Assembly: GCA_004297935.1 (NCBI GenBank)
Contig: SCRE01000023.1
Location: 124,001 to 188,000 of the forward strand
Length of the DNA stretch: 64,000 nt
From: Microbacteriaceae bacterium
GTDB taxonomy: Bacteria > Actinomycetota > Actinomycetes > Actinomycetales > Microbacteriaceae
Direction: 5' to 3'
Shown piece after piece: positions 1 to 7,890 of this stretch (positions are counted from its first letter, which is position 1; every line of letters starts with the position of its first letter). The position numbers and the translations under genes were made by a program. A model generated the notes under the pieces. The model searched no databases. It was given only the letters and a program-made list of their open reading frames with translations, and was not told the origin of the DNA.

Positions 1-112
1 GACATTGCAGCTCCTGTGCTGTAGGGGACGTCGGCGTCCCAAACATCCGCTTGCGCGAGGTCGCAAGCTACGAAGAGGTTAAGAGCCGCGACAGCAACAT
101 GTATCCCTCAAC

Positions 113-127
113 TCTCAATAATTGAGA
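113..127. repeat. Perfect 15-bp palindrome
   Basis: Seven-base arms TCTCAAT and ATTGAGA flank a single central A. The site lies about 75 bases upstream of the recombinase remnant. It has the size and symmetry of an operator, but no intact gene beside it needs one. A second short hairpin with arms GCTTGCG and CGCAAGC lies at 49-68. Function is unknown. Confidence 0.4.
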
Positions 128-201
128 ACGCCACGCTGCCCTGTACACGTCATCGGCACGTACCGGAGGCGTGTTCTGCGCAAGCACGAGCCGCATGCTA
201 C

Positions 202-474
202 CTCGATGCGCTGGAACTGGTGGCCGGGTTCGACGCCGACCTGATGCGGATGCGCGCTCGTGAAGGCCTAGCCCTGTCCAAAGCGAAGGGTCGGCTGCCG
301 GGCAGACAACCCAAACTCACCGCACTGCAACAACGACACCTGCTCACACATCCCGACGCTGGCGAACACAGTCAGGCAGAAATAGCGCACCTGTTCCGCA
401 TCTCCAGGGCCACAGCCTACCGGACCATCCAACGGCGCGGACCGGAAACGGCATCCCCAGCCGCACCGAGATGA
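202..474 (+). pseudogene. Serine recombinase (resolvase/invertase) C-terminal remnant
   Basis: The open frame encodes LELVAGFDADLMRMRAREGLALSKAKGRLPGRQPKLT followed, at its C-terminal end, by a helix-turn-helix (QAEIAHLFRISRATAYRTIQR). This matches the end of small serine recombinases, where the segment FEADLIRxRTREG sits just before the DNA-binding helices. The catalytic N-terminal domain with the active-site serine, about 100 residues, is absent: upstream of position 202 the frame does not continue as a recombinase. It cannot be an active recombinase. It is most likely debris of a transposon or plasmid insertion and marks an old integration boundary. A GTG at 220 could open an 84-residue HTH-only protein, but no clear ribosome binding site supports it. 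Confidence 0.75.
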
Positions 475-660
475 CCGTCAAGGCGAACGGCTGGGTGCCA
501 GGGTGCCGATCCGACAAGCCCCTGGAGTCCGCGATACGCGAAGTCCAGGGGCGCGGCAAATTGTTGATTGCGCGGTCTAACACGCACCAAATTCGCCCAG
601 GAAGAGCCTCCAGGCGCTAAGCGCCGGCGACTCAGGTCCACCGACGACTCGCCCGACCGC

Positions 661-1584
661 TTACATCAACCCTTTACTTGCGAGCCACTTCTTGGCGATA
701 TCAGCCATGTTTGCTCCCGTAGCCGCCTGGCCGTTCAGTGTGATGAGGTCGTCGGTCGTGAGCTTCGCCGAGACGGCGTTCAGCGCCTTCTTGACGGCGT
801 CGCTGACGCTGGCTGTCCTGATGATCGGCACGACGCTCTCGTCTGCGAACAACGATTTGTCGTCTTTCAACACCACCAGATTGTTCTTCTTGATGCCGGG
901 ATCCGTGCTGAAGATGTCACCAGCCTGCACTTGCCCAGACGTCAGTGCAGTCATGGTGAGCGGTCCACCCGCATCCAACGTGACGAACTTCTGGAACGTG
1001 ATGCCATACAAGTCATGGAGACCGACGACACCGTTGTAACGGGTCTTCCACTCGGGCGGGCCGCCCAAAGCAATCTGGGACCCGATCGGAGCGAGATCCG
1101 AAATCTTCGTGAGGTGAAACTCGTCGGCGGTCTTCTGTGTGACCGAGACGGTGTCGCTGTCGGTCGCCTGCGACACGTCAAGCAGACTGAGGCCCTTTGG
1201 AAGCTTCGCCGTGAGTGCAGTGATCACGTCAGATCTGGTTGTTGCCTTCGCTTTTTCGTCGAGATACAACAGCACCGAGCTCGAGTATTCCGGCATCAGG
1301 TCCAAGGAGCCATCCTCCAGCGCCTTCATCGTCACCTCGCGGCTGCCGATGTTGAACTGCTCCTTCACCTTCACACCGTCATGTTGAAGCTCCTGCGAGT
1401 AGATGTTCGCGATGAGTTCGCTCTCCTCAAAATTCGCCGAACCGATGATGACAGGTCCGCCCGATTTGGCGTTCGTCGCTCCGCCCCCGCTGCTGAGCGG
1501 ATCGTTGCCCGCACAACCAGCGAAGGCGACACTTGCGGTAATGGCGATGGCCGCTGTCACCCCTGCCCGTACTTTCCTATTCAT
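661..1584 (-). CDS. Quaternary-amine ABC transporter substrate-binding lipoprotein (ProX/OpuCC-like)
   Basis: This 307-residue protein has a lipoprotein signal: basic N-terminus, hydrophobic stretch and lipobox FAGC with Cys24, so it is anchored outside the membrane. The mature part carries signatures of the glycine betaine/choline/carnitine-binding family: IIGSANFEESELIANIYSQEL near residues 47-67 and LDLMPEYSSSVLLYL in the first third. It should bind a quaternary-ammonium solute and deliver it to the two permeases upstream in the operon. It is the last gene of a minus-strand operon and its ATG overlaps the stop of the preceding permease by 4 bases. The ligand cannot be read from sequence. 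The divergent lyase homologue at 4985 suggests it may be an amino-acid betaine rather than an osmolyte. Confidence 0.9.
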   Translation of the reverse strand: MNRKVRAGVTAAIAITASVAFAGCAGNDPLSSGGGATNAKSGGPVIIGSANFEESELIANIYSQELQHDGVKVKEQFNIGSREVTMKALEDGSLDLMPEYSSSVLLYLDEKAKATTRSDVITALTAKLPKGLSLLDVSQATDSDTVSVTQKTADEFHLTKISDLAPIGSQIALGGPPEWKTRYNGVVGLHDLYGITFQKFVTLDAGGPLTMTALTSGQVQAGDIFSTDPGIKKNNLVVLKDDKSLFADESVVPIIRTASVSDAVKKALNAVSAKLTTDDLITLNGQAATGANMADIAKKWLASKGLM

Positions 1585-2348
1585 CTGTGAATCTCTCCTA
1601 ATCTCGTTGATGATGTATCAGTGGTGCCGGAAAGCGCCTGAACCGGTTGTCGAGCCGTGCGACGCTGTCGACGGGTCTTACGAAGAAGTCCGGGAGACAC
1701 GACAAGTCGCGTCAGCCCGATGAAGCCCAGCTCCAGTACGACCGCAAGAACGGCGATGAGCACCGCCCCGCCGAGCATCTCCGAATAGTTGCCCTGCGCT
1801 TGCCCGTCGATGATGTACCGGCCAAGCCCTCCGAGGCCCACATACGCGGCGACCGTGGCGGTGGACACTACCTGAAGCAATCCGCCCCGAATCCCTGAGA
1901 ACATGAGGGGCAATGCGCACGGGAACTGCACGCGCCACAGAATCTGCATTTTGGTATAGCCCATGCCTCGCGCCGCGCTGACGGCGCCCGGGTCCGCGGA
2001 TTGGATTCCGCCATATGTTCCCGTCAGGATGGGCGGGATGGCCAGCAGTACCAGCACGGCTATCGCCGGGATCGTGAACGCCAAGTCGGAGGCGAACATC
2101 GGCGCCAGGATCAAGACGGCGAGTATCAGCAGCCCGACGGTGGGAAGTGCCCGCAGCGAATTCGCCAGGCCCGCCACGATCACTTCACCGCGCCCGGTGT
2201 ACCCGACGTAAATGCCAAACGGCACCGCCACCACCAGGGCGATCAAGAGAGCAATTCCGGTGTATTCCAGGTGCAGCCCAACCTCAAGCGGGATGCTCTC
2301 TGACCCGGTCCACTGCGCCGGGTTGAAGAACCACTCAAAGAAGTTCAT
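1581..2348 (-). CDS. Quaternary-amine ABC transporter permease (second permease gene)
   Basis: Inner-membrane permease of the ProW/OpuCB/OpuCD type, about 255 residues, with several hydrophobic helices and the BPD cytoplasmic-loop region GAVSAARGMGYTKMQILWRVQFPCALPLMFSGIRGGLLQVVSTATVAAYVG, which contacts the ATPase. I place the start at the ATG at 2348, which overlaps the upstream permease stop as ATGA. A frame start 24 bases earlier would lie inside that gene. Together with 2345-2995 it forms the heterodimeric channel, as in OpuB/OpuC and EgtUV-like importers where two permease genes flank the other subunits. The C-terminus is arginine-rich (RKTRRQRRTARQ), so it probably stays cytoplasmic. 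Confidence 0.9.
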   Translation of the reverse strand: MNFFEWFFNPAQWTGSESIPLEVGLHLEYTGIALLIALVVAVPFGIYVGYTGRGEVIVAGLANSLRALPTVGLLILAVLILAPMFASDLAFTIPAIAVLVLLAIPPILTGTYGGIQSADPGAVSAARGMGYTKMQILWRVQFPCALPLMFSGIRGGLLQVVSTATVAAYVGLGGLGRYIIDGQAQGNYSEMLGGAVLIAVLAVVLELGFIGLTRLVVSPGLLRKTRRQRRTARQPVQALSGTTDTSSTRLGEIHR

Positions 2349-2995
2349 GAGGTCTCCACCCGCTGACGCCACGGCGTGAGAGCCTTATTGCCCCACACAA
2401 TCAAGAGGTCGAACACGATAGCCAACACCAGGCACAGAATCACGCCGGTGATAATCGGCACAAACAATCGGAGAATGAAGCCCTGCGTGAACAACGAACC
2501 CAGCTGGGAGACGCCGACAAGGGCCGCGACGGTCACGATGCTGACGTTGGAGACGACCACGACCCGCAGGCCGTCTGCGATTACCGGTAGCGCCACGGGT
2601 AGCTCAACGTGCAACAGCCGCTGCCATCCCCGGTATCCCATCGCAGTCGCGGCAAGCACCGTTTCAGGGGGCACGGAGGACAGGCCATCTGCCACGACCC
2701 TTACCATCAGTGCCACCGTGTATACGGTCAATGCGACGACGACGTTCAGCGGATCCAGAACCTTGGTGCCCAGGATCTGCGGCAATAAGACGAACAGGGC
2801 CAAAGAAGGAATTGTGTAGAGTATGCCGGCGACCCCAGTGATCGCCGGGTAGACCTTGCCGTGGATGTAGGCCCACCATCCGATCGGCAGCGCGATGAGC
2901 AGGCCGAGGACGGTCGGGACCAGGGTCAGCACAGCGTGTGAGAGTGTGAGTCCCCAGATCTCTCCGAGATTCGACCAGACCCAGTCGATGTTCAT
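2345..2995 (-). CDS. Quaternary-amine ABC transporter permease (first permease gene)
   Basis: 216-residue membrane protein of the OpuC/ProW permease family. It has five or six hydrophobic segments and the coupling-loop motif VLAATAMGYRGWQRLLHVELPVALPVIADGLRVVVV around residues 115-150. The start codon overlaps the ATPase stop by 4 bases and its own stop overlaps the next permease start by 4 bases, so the whole set is probably translationally coupled with fixed stoichiometry. It pairs with the permease at 1581-2348. The family imports glycine betaine, choline, carnitine or related betaines. Confidence 0.9.
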   Translation of the reverse strand: MNIDWVWSNLGEIWGLTLSHAVLTLVPTVLGLLIALPIGWWAYIHGKVYPAITGVAGILYTIPSLALFVLLPQILGTKVLDPLNVVVALTVYTVALMVRVVADGLSSVPPETVLAATAMGYRGWQRLLHVELPVALPVIADGLRVVVVSNVSIVTVAALVGVSQLGSLFTQGFILRLFVPIITGVILCLVLAIVFDLLIVWGNKALTPWRQRVETS

Positions 2996-4098
2996 GGTGC
3001 CAGTACTCCCGTCTTGGCTGCACGAATCGCTGATACGACGTCTTCTGCGGTCACGGTGCCGAGCAGTGATCCGTGGTCGTCGACCACAGTTCCACGACCG
3101 CTCGGACTTGAGAGCACAGAGTTGAGCATGTCGCGAAGCGTTCCGGACCCCTGGGCGACCGTGCCACTGATATCGATGTCTTCAACCGTGACCGTGCGGC
3201 CATCCGTTTTGTCCAGTTGTACCCACCCCAGCGGCGCACCCGACCTGCTCACGGAGAGAACCCAACTACCGTCCGAACTCTGATGGTCGCTCAGATCGTC
3301 GCCGACCTGAACGGTCGCCTCGTGAGTGATGGGCACGGACTGATCCGCGGTGACAAAGCTGAGAGCGTGATAGCCGCGAGCTGTCCCGACGAAATCCGCA
3401 ACGAACCCGTCCGCCGGGTGTGCCAGCAGGTGGGCGGGGGGTGCGATCTGCACGAGCAAGCCGCCCTGCCGCAGCACCGCTACTTGATCACCGAGTTTGA
3501 GCGCTTCATCGATGTCGTGCGTCACCATGACAATGGTCTTGCCGATATCGCGTTGAAGGCGAAGGAATTCGTCCTGCAATTGTGCGCGCGTGATCGGATC
3601 GACGGCGCTGAACGGCTCGTCCATGAGCAACACCGGCGGGTCTGTGGCCAAGGCGCGGGCCACTCCGACACGTTGTTGTTGACCTCCGGAAAGCTGCCAG
3701 GGGTAGCGAGTTGCGAGGTTGGGGTCGAGACCGACGCGTTCGAGCAATTCAAGCGCCTTGTTGCGGGCATCCGTTTTGTTGGTTCCGAGCAATCGCGGAA
3801 GGGCCGCAATGTTGTCGACGATCGTGAGATGGGGGAACAACCCGGCGCTCTGAATCACGTAGCCGATGCTGCGCCGGAGTTCCACGCGGTTGAGGGCCTG
3901 GGTTTCCACCCCGTCCAGTGAGATGGTGCCAGACGTTGGCTCGATAAGCCGATTGATCATCCGCATCGAGGTTGTCTTGCCGCAGCCCGACGGCCCGATC
4001 AGCACTGTCAGTTTTCCCGTCGGAGCTTGCAGGCTCAGGTCATTGACGGCGATCGTGCCGTCGTCGTAGACCTTCGTCACGTTCTTGAATTCGATCAC
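2992..4098 (-). CDS. Quaternary-amine ABC transporter ATP-binding protein with C-terminal CBS-like region (OpuCA/ProV-like)
   Basis: 368-residue ATPase. Walker A GPSGCGKTT lies at residues 35-43, the signature LSGGQQQRVGVARAL near 135, and Walker B LLMDEPFSAVDP near 158, followed by the switch histidine in VMVTHDIDEA. The roughly 120 C-terminal residues (ending ...RGTVVDDHGSLLGTVTAEDVVSAIRAAK) look like the tandem CBS region that senses ionic strength or nucleotides in OpuA/OpuC ATPases. The first half of that region is divergent. The gene overlaps the IclR regulator stop and the following permease start by 4 bases each. It energises import by the permeases and lipoprotein encoded next to it. 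Confidence 0.93.
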   Translation of the reverse strand: MIEFKNVTKVYDDGTIAVNDLSLQAPTGKLTVLIGPSGCGKTTSMRMINRLIEPTSGTISLDGVETQALNRVELRRSIGYVIQSAGLFPHLTIVDNIAALPRLLGTNKTDARNKALELLERVGLDPNLATRYPWQLSGGQQQRVGVARALATDPPVLLMDEPFSAVDPITRAQLQDEFLRLQRDIGKTIVMVTHDIDEALKLGDQVAVLRQGGLLVQIAPPAHLLAHPADGFVADFVGTARGYHALSFVTADQSVPITHEATVQVGDDLSDHQSSDGSWVLSVSRSGAPLGWVQLDKTDGRTVTVEDIDISGTVAQGSGTLRDMLNSVLSSPSGRGTVVDDHGSLLGTVTAEDVVSAIRAAKTGVLAP

Positions 4099-4778
4099 GA
4101 TACCGTCTTCTCCGTCGTAGCTGAACTGGTTTTGCCGCCGAGCAGGGCGGACACGTGGTGGGCCCCCTCGATGAGCAGGCGACTGTACCTGGCCGTATCG
4201 AGCTGGGTTAACCGATAACTCGGAATGACAAGGCTGAGGGCCGCAACCACTTTGTGTTCAGAGCGGACTGCAGCAGCAATCGCGGTGATATCGTCTTCGA
4301 CCCCGTGTTCGACGATCACGTACCCCGCAGCGGGGATCTCGTCGCGAAGTACCGCCCCGGCCGCAGAGCCGGAGATCGGGATGGTGCGCCCAACCCAGTT
4401 CGTGTGCCTCACGGAGTGCGTGCCCTCGACGGTTGCGATGTAGATCGACGTCTTGTTGTGACCCTCGATGCTCAGATAGACCGACTCTCCGGTATCCGTG
4501 CAGAGCATCTCCATCGTTTCGCGAGCAAGCGAGATCAGCGATTCGTTGCTCAGCGATTGCGCACCGAGCTGGATCATACGGCTGCCTGGGCGGTAGTCCC
4601 CCGCGTCGTCCCGGCGAACGAACCCGCCACTTTCGAGGGTGCGCAGCAGCCGCAACGTTGTACTCGGTGACAGCCCGGCAGCGCGCGAGCTATCGGCGAG
4701 ATTGATCCGGCCCTCATCACAAATGATCGCAAGCAAGCTGAGCGCTCGCTCCACCGTTCGGGTCGCCGCTTCGGCCAC
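4095..4778 (-). CDS. IclR-family transcriptional regulator
   Basis: The N-terminal winged helix (TRTVERALSLLAIICDEGRINLADSSRAAGLSPSTTLRLLRTLESGGFVRRD) is followed by an IclR effector domain (MEMLCTDTGESVYLSIEGHNKTSIYIATVEGTHSVR). I choose the GTG at 4778 because GAGAGGAAG sits a few bases upstream. A longer frame reaches a GTG at 4835 without a comparable ribosome site. The product is then about 227 residues. The regulator is the first gene of the transporter operon, overlaps the ATPase by 4 bases, and faces the lyase gene across about 200 bases. It probably controls both directions and senses the imported compound or its breakdown product. Confidence 0.88.
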   Translation of the reverse strand: MAEAATRTVERALSLLAIICDEGRINLADSSRAAGLSPSTTLRLLRTLESGGFVRRDDAGDYRPGSRMIQLGAQSLSNESLISLARETMEMLCTDTGESVYLSIEGHNKTSIYIATVEGTHSVRHTNWVGRTIPISGSAAGAVLRDEIPAAGYVIVEHGVEDDITAIAAAVRSEHKVVAALSLVIPSYRLTQLDTARYSRLLIEGAHHVSALLGGKTSSATTEKTVS

Positions 4779-4984
4779 GAGCTTCCTCTCGACATTGAGC
4801 TTCGTCGTGCGACCTCGCACGATGCCATGCCGCACACAGCACGTCCGGTTATTTCATGGATTTCCGAATCGAGCTAGAACTTGTTTATTTCACCTAGTAA
4901 AATACAACTGCCACCAGATAGCAATACATTAAAGAACATCTTTTGTAAATACGACTGGAAGCGTCACCGACACGGAGGTTGGCT
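4779..4984. promoter_or_regulatory. Divergent control region between IclR operon and lyase homologue
   Basis: About 206 bases, much richer in A and T than the flanking genes around 4850-4960, separate the two divergent transcription units. Both promoters and the IclR operator should lie here. I could not assign -35/-10 boxes with confidence. GGAGG at 4974-4978 is the ribosome binding site that fixes the lyase start at the GTG at 4985. Confidence 0.55.
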
Positions 4985-6409
4985 GTGATCGAATTCGACG
5001 GGAAGATAAGCGTCGCCGACATCGTTTCGGTGGCGCGCGACCACGATCATCCGGTCGTGCCCGACGAGAGGCGCCAGCGGGTGCGGCAGATGCATGACCA
5101 CGCTCAGGAATTGGCCGAACGGGTTCCCACCTACGGTCGCACGACGGGCGTCGGCGCGAATCGCACAACCTCTGTGGACACCACGGATGCCGAACACGGG
5201 CTTCGGCTACTCCGTAGCCACGCGATCGATGCCGGCGATCCGCTTCCAGCCGTGGCTGTGCGAGCGATGCTTGCCGTGCGCCTCGCACAGCTCAGCGTGC
5301 CGGGCTCCGGCGTTCACCTCGACGTCTTGGACGGCGTGCAACGCATGCTCGACACCGACGCGCTCCCCACCGTTCTCGAGTTCAACTCCGTCGGAACGGC
5401 CGACCTTGCAGCACTCGCCGGAACCGCGCTCACCCTGATGGGCGAACGGCCCGCCACCGCCCCGCTGCAACCGATGCCGCGGTGGTCTACCGATAATGCA
5501 CTTCCGTTCATGAGTAGCAGCGCGCTGACGATCGGGCGGGCATGCCTGGTCATTGACGAACTGCGCGCCCTCACCCGCGCGTCAATCGTTTTGTTTGGTC
5601 TCAGCTTCACCGCGCTACGCGGCAACCCTTCCCCGTTCAGCCAGGCTGCCGCTATCGGGGGCGCGTCCCCTCAACTCGTCGCGACCTGCGCCAGCCTTCG
5701 CGCGGTCGTCGGGGATGCCGCGGAACCGGCGCGCATCCAGGACCCGTACGCGCTGAGGGCCTTCCCGCTCACGCTGGCACCAGTGGTGGACGCACTCGAC
5801 CAGCTCGAGACGATCGTCACCGCCCTGACGAACACAGCACAAGAGAATCCCCTCTTCACGAGTGACACCGTGATCCACCACGGGGGGTTTCACCAGGTCG
5901 CACTCACGCTGAAAGCAGACACGCTGGCAATCGCTCTGGCCGCTCAAACACCCGTAAGCCTGTCCCGCATTCGATTGATGAGCGAACCGGATTACACGGG
6001 CATGCGGCCATTTCTCGCTGCCGGACAGCCCGGCTCATCAGGCATCATGATGGTCGAATACGTGGCAGGAGCAGCGATCGGCGATCTGCACGCCAGTGCA
6101 CAACCCACCTCGCTGACGACGGTCTCCCTGTCGCGAGGAACCGAAGAGGATGCGAGCTTCGCGCCAGTGGCCATCAGCCAATTGGAGCGTTCCGTGCGTG
6201 CATTTCGCGTCCTCCTCGCGTGCGAGGCACTGATCGCAGTCCGGGTGCTGCGCCAGCAGGGAGCATCCGCCGCCGACCTGCCATCGGAAACCCTGGCCTC
6301 CGCATGGAAGGTGTTGGAAGAGTTGCCGGCCGACGACGATGATCGCGATCTCCGGCCAGACCTTGAACTCGCGCAAAAACTGCTCGACCAACTTGGTGAA
6401 TTGATCTGA
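4985..6409 (+). CDS. MIO-less ammonia-lyase (HAL/PAL superfamily) homologue, candidate ergothionase-like trimethylamine lyase
   Basis: A 474-residue protein, close to the roughly 500 typical of histidine ammonia-lyase. Start is GTG at 4985 with GGAGG six bases upstream; a TTG at 4979 touches that ribosome site and is unlikely. Family motifs are clear: YGRTTGVGANR (residues 50-60, equivalent of YGVNTGFG with the catalytic Tyr), QDPYALR (about 251-257), NPLF (about 287), HHGGFHQ, SGIMMVEYVAGA and TEED near residue 390, matching QED. The canonical GSVGASGDLAPLA becomes NSVGTADLAALAG, so the Ala-Ser-Gly that cyclises to the MIO electrophile is gone. The usual Asn-Gly-Thr is MSSS. The enzyme cannot use the standard MIO mechanism. 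Ergothionase belongs to this superfamily and, as I recall, works without MIO because trimethylamine is a good leaving group. The neighbouring betaine importer fits that, but substrate assignment is inference. Confidence 0.8.
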   Translation: MIEFDGKISVADIVSVARDHDHPVVPDERRQRVRQMHDHAQELAERVPTYGRTTGVGANRTTSVDTTDAEHGLRLLRSHAIDAGDPLPAVAVRAMLAVRLAQLSVPGSGVHLDVLDGVQRMLDTDALPTVLEFNSVGTADLAALAGTALTLMGERPATAPLQPMPRWSTDNALPFMSSSALTIGRACLVIDELRALTRASIVLFGLSFTALRGNPSPFSQAAAIGGASPQLVATCASLRAVVGDAAEPARIQDPYALRAFPLTLAPVVDALDQLETIVTALTNTAQENPLFTSDTVIHHGGFHQVALTLKADTLAIALAAQTPVSLSRIRLMSEPDYTGMRPFLAAGQPGSSGIMMVEYVAGAAIGDLHASAQPTSLTTVSLSRGTEEDASFAPVAISQLERSVRAFRVLLACEALIAVRVLRQQGASAADLPSETLASAWKVLEELPADDDDRDLRPDLELAQKLLDQLGELI

Positions 6410-6996
6410 CGAGCTATCGCCAGCTGCGGCTCGATCAGCTCCAGTCGATCTGCAAAAAAATGCTGCTCGAAACTACCACATACCCCTGACCGCACCCGCC
6501 GGCTCAATGCCGGGCCCAGCATCCAATTCAAGCTCTGCGGATGTCTCCCCCGCCAACCGCACGAACCCTCGGCTTCCAGCCGACGCCAGATCGCCGAATC
6601 GACAAGCATCCGGGAGAATTACAGCATCTCCGACCTCGACATCGTGCAGAGGATCCTCCACCATCTCGGGTCGGCTGCGCAAGAAGGAAGCCCCGCCCAA
6701 TCCGAAGACCGCCGGGCGAGGATGCATGAACATCGACAACGCTGCCTATCCCTCGTCTGCCGGCTCGCGGTGGGTTACCTGGAGCCCCACCGCGAGCCAT
6801 CGTGTCAACCCTTGATACGTACTGCGCACTCAGTGCATCCTTTCTGGCAGGTGCCAATCGTGCAAGAACGGTCAGATGATGTCATGGTGTTAGCGGCCAC
6901 GGGACTGCCCACTGACCGCCAGTAGAACTGCGCGTTGGTGGGGCCATGAGATCTGCCCGCTCCTGTTTGAATCCCCGACCGCTTGGGCGGCGGGAG
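6410..6996. other. Gene-poor stretch after the lyase homologue
   Basis: No confident gene. A minus-strand frame at 6473-6739 (88 codons, beginning MSMFMHPRPAVFGLGGASFL) has plausible composition but no family I recognise, and could be the tail of a decayed enzyme. The stretch lies between the lyase and two further degenerate elements, which suggests insertion and decay. Confidence 0.4.
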
Positions 6997-7048
6997 CCTC
7001 TTCCTGGGGTTTGATGACGATGCCTAATCACATCAATCCAGGAAGAGG
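6997..7048. repeat. Inverted repeat, possible insertion-sequence scar
   Basis: CCTCTTCCTGG at 6997-7007 is the exact reverse complement of CCAGGAAGAGG at 7038-7048. Imperfect inner arms (tttgatg and catcaat) extend the pairing. A closely similar string, CCCAGGAAGAG, occurs at 596-606 beside the recombinase remnant. The layout resembles terminal inverted repeats left after an insertion element was lost. A hairpin terminator is less likely because no T-run follows. Confidence 0.4.
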
Positions 7049-7124
7049 TCCTAATTGAAGGTTCCCGGCCGGGTCTTGCACATGCGGAACGTGGGAACTG
7101 ACCTGCTGCGGGAAGGCGACGACG

Positions 7125-7649
7125 TCGGTCTTTCTCGGGCGCGAGTGCGATGCCGAGGCGGTCGCATTCGACCTATGGATCGAAGAGGAGGAAATACGGA
7201 GCAACTTCGAGGCACAGGGCGCTTCCTACCCCGTCACGGCTATCCAGCGCGATGTCCGCAGTCTTCCGTTCCAAGATGGAGAATTCGACGCGATCATCTG
7301 CATCGAGTATTTCGGCACGGACGTGCGACTTATCCCACGCCTGAAGCGGGGCGGCGGCATCGGCATGACGACGCCTCTCCTCGGGCGGATCCGTACCCGA
7401 TCCCACCGCCGGCCTATATGAACCGAAGTGATCGGCCAGGAAGCCGTCGGCTGGCGCGCGCCGGAGTGATGGGCGACACACTGGCGCCTCACCGACCTGG
7501 TCGACAACGTCACAGCACGACTGCAGAAGCATGGGCGCGACGACTGGTCGCGTGCACTGGGCGAGGATGAAAATTCCCCGGTGGTCACAACGCTGAAGGC
7601 CGACGACAACCAGATCGGATCCGCTATCGTCAGCGCGACGAAAAAGTGA
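7125..7649 (+). pseudogene. SAM-dependent methyltransferase pseudogene
   Basis: From 7131 the frame reads FLGRECDAEAVAFDLWIEEEE, then VTAIQRDVRSLPFQDGEFDAIICIEYFGTD and LKRGGGIGM. This is the core of a class I methyltransferase: acidic loop, the DARALPF-like motif and the post-motif GG. The N-terminal glycine-rich SAM loop is missing. After about residue 75 the frame breaks down and an in-frame TGA interrupts WRAPE/WATHWRLTDLVDNVTARLQKHGRDDWSRALGED, which is the recognisable C-terminal part ending at the TGA at 7647-7649. At least one frameshift and one nonsense change are needed to restore it. It cannot make a full enzyme. Confidence 0.7.
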
Positions 7650-7890
7650 TTCAAGATTTGGACAAGTCAAATGGCACAGATTCGTCGCTTCGTCAAGAGA
7701 GACAATTGACAGATGCCCGATCAGGGGCCCGCACTCGGACAACCCGAACGATAAGGGACACCGGACTGCCGACCTGACCGAGTGTGCTCGCGCCCCGCAT
7801 CCGGGGCCGGCGCACGTTCAGGACCACGCATGTTGCCGTGTGTTGCGGGCCCCAGTGCACATCGACGCCGACTGGCTTAGCGTTGTGCGG

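Noticed and set aside
7055-7570. 171-codon plus-strand frame
   Set aside because: It is a wrong-frame reading across the methyltransferase pseudogene; the conserved motifs lie in another frame.
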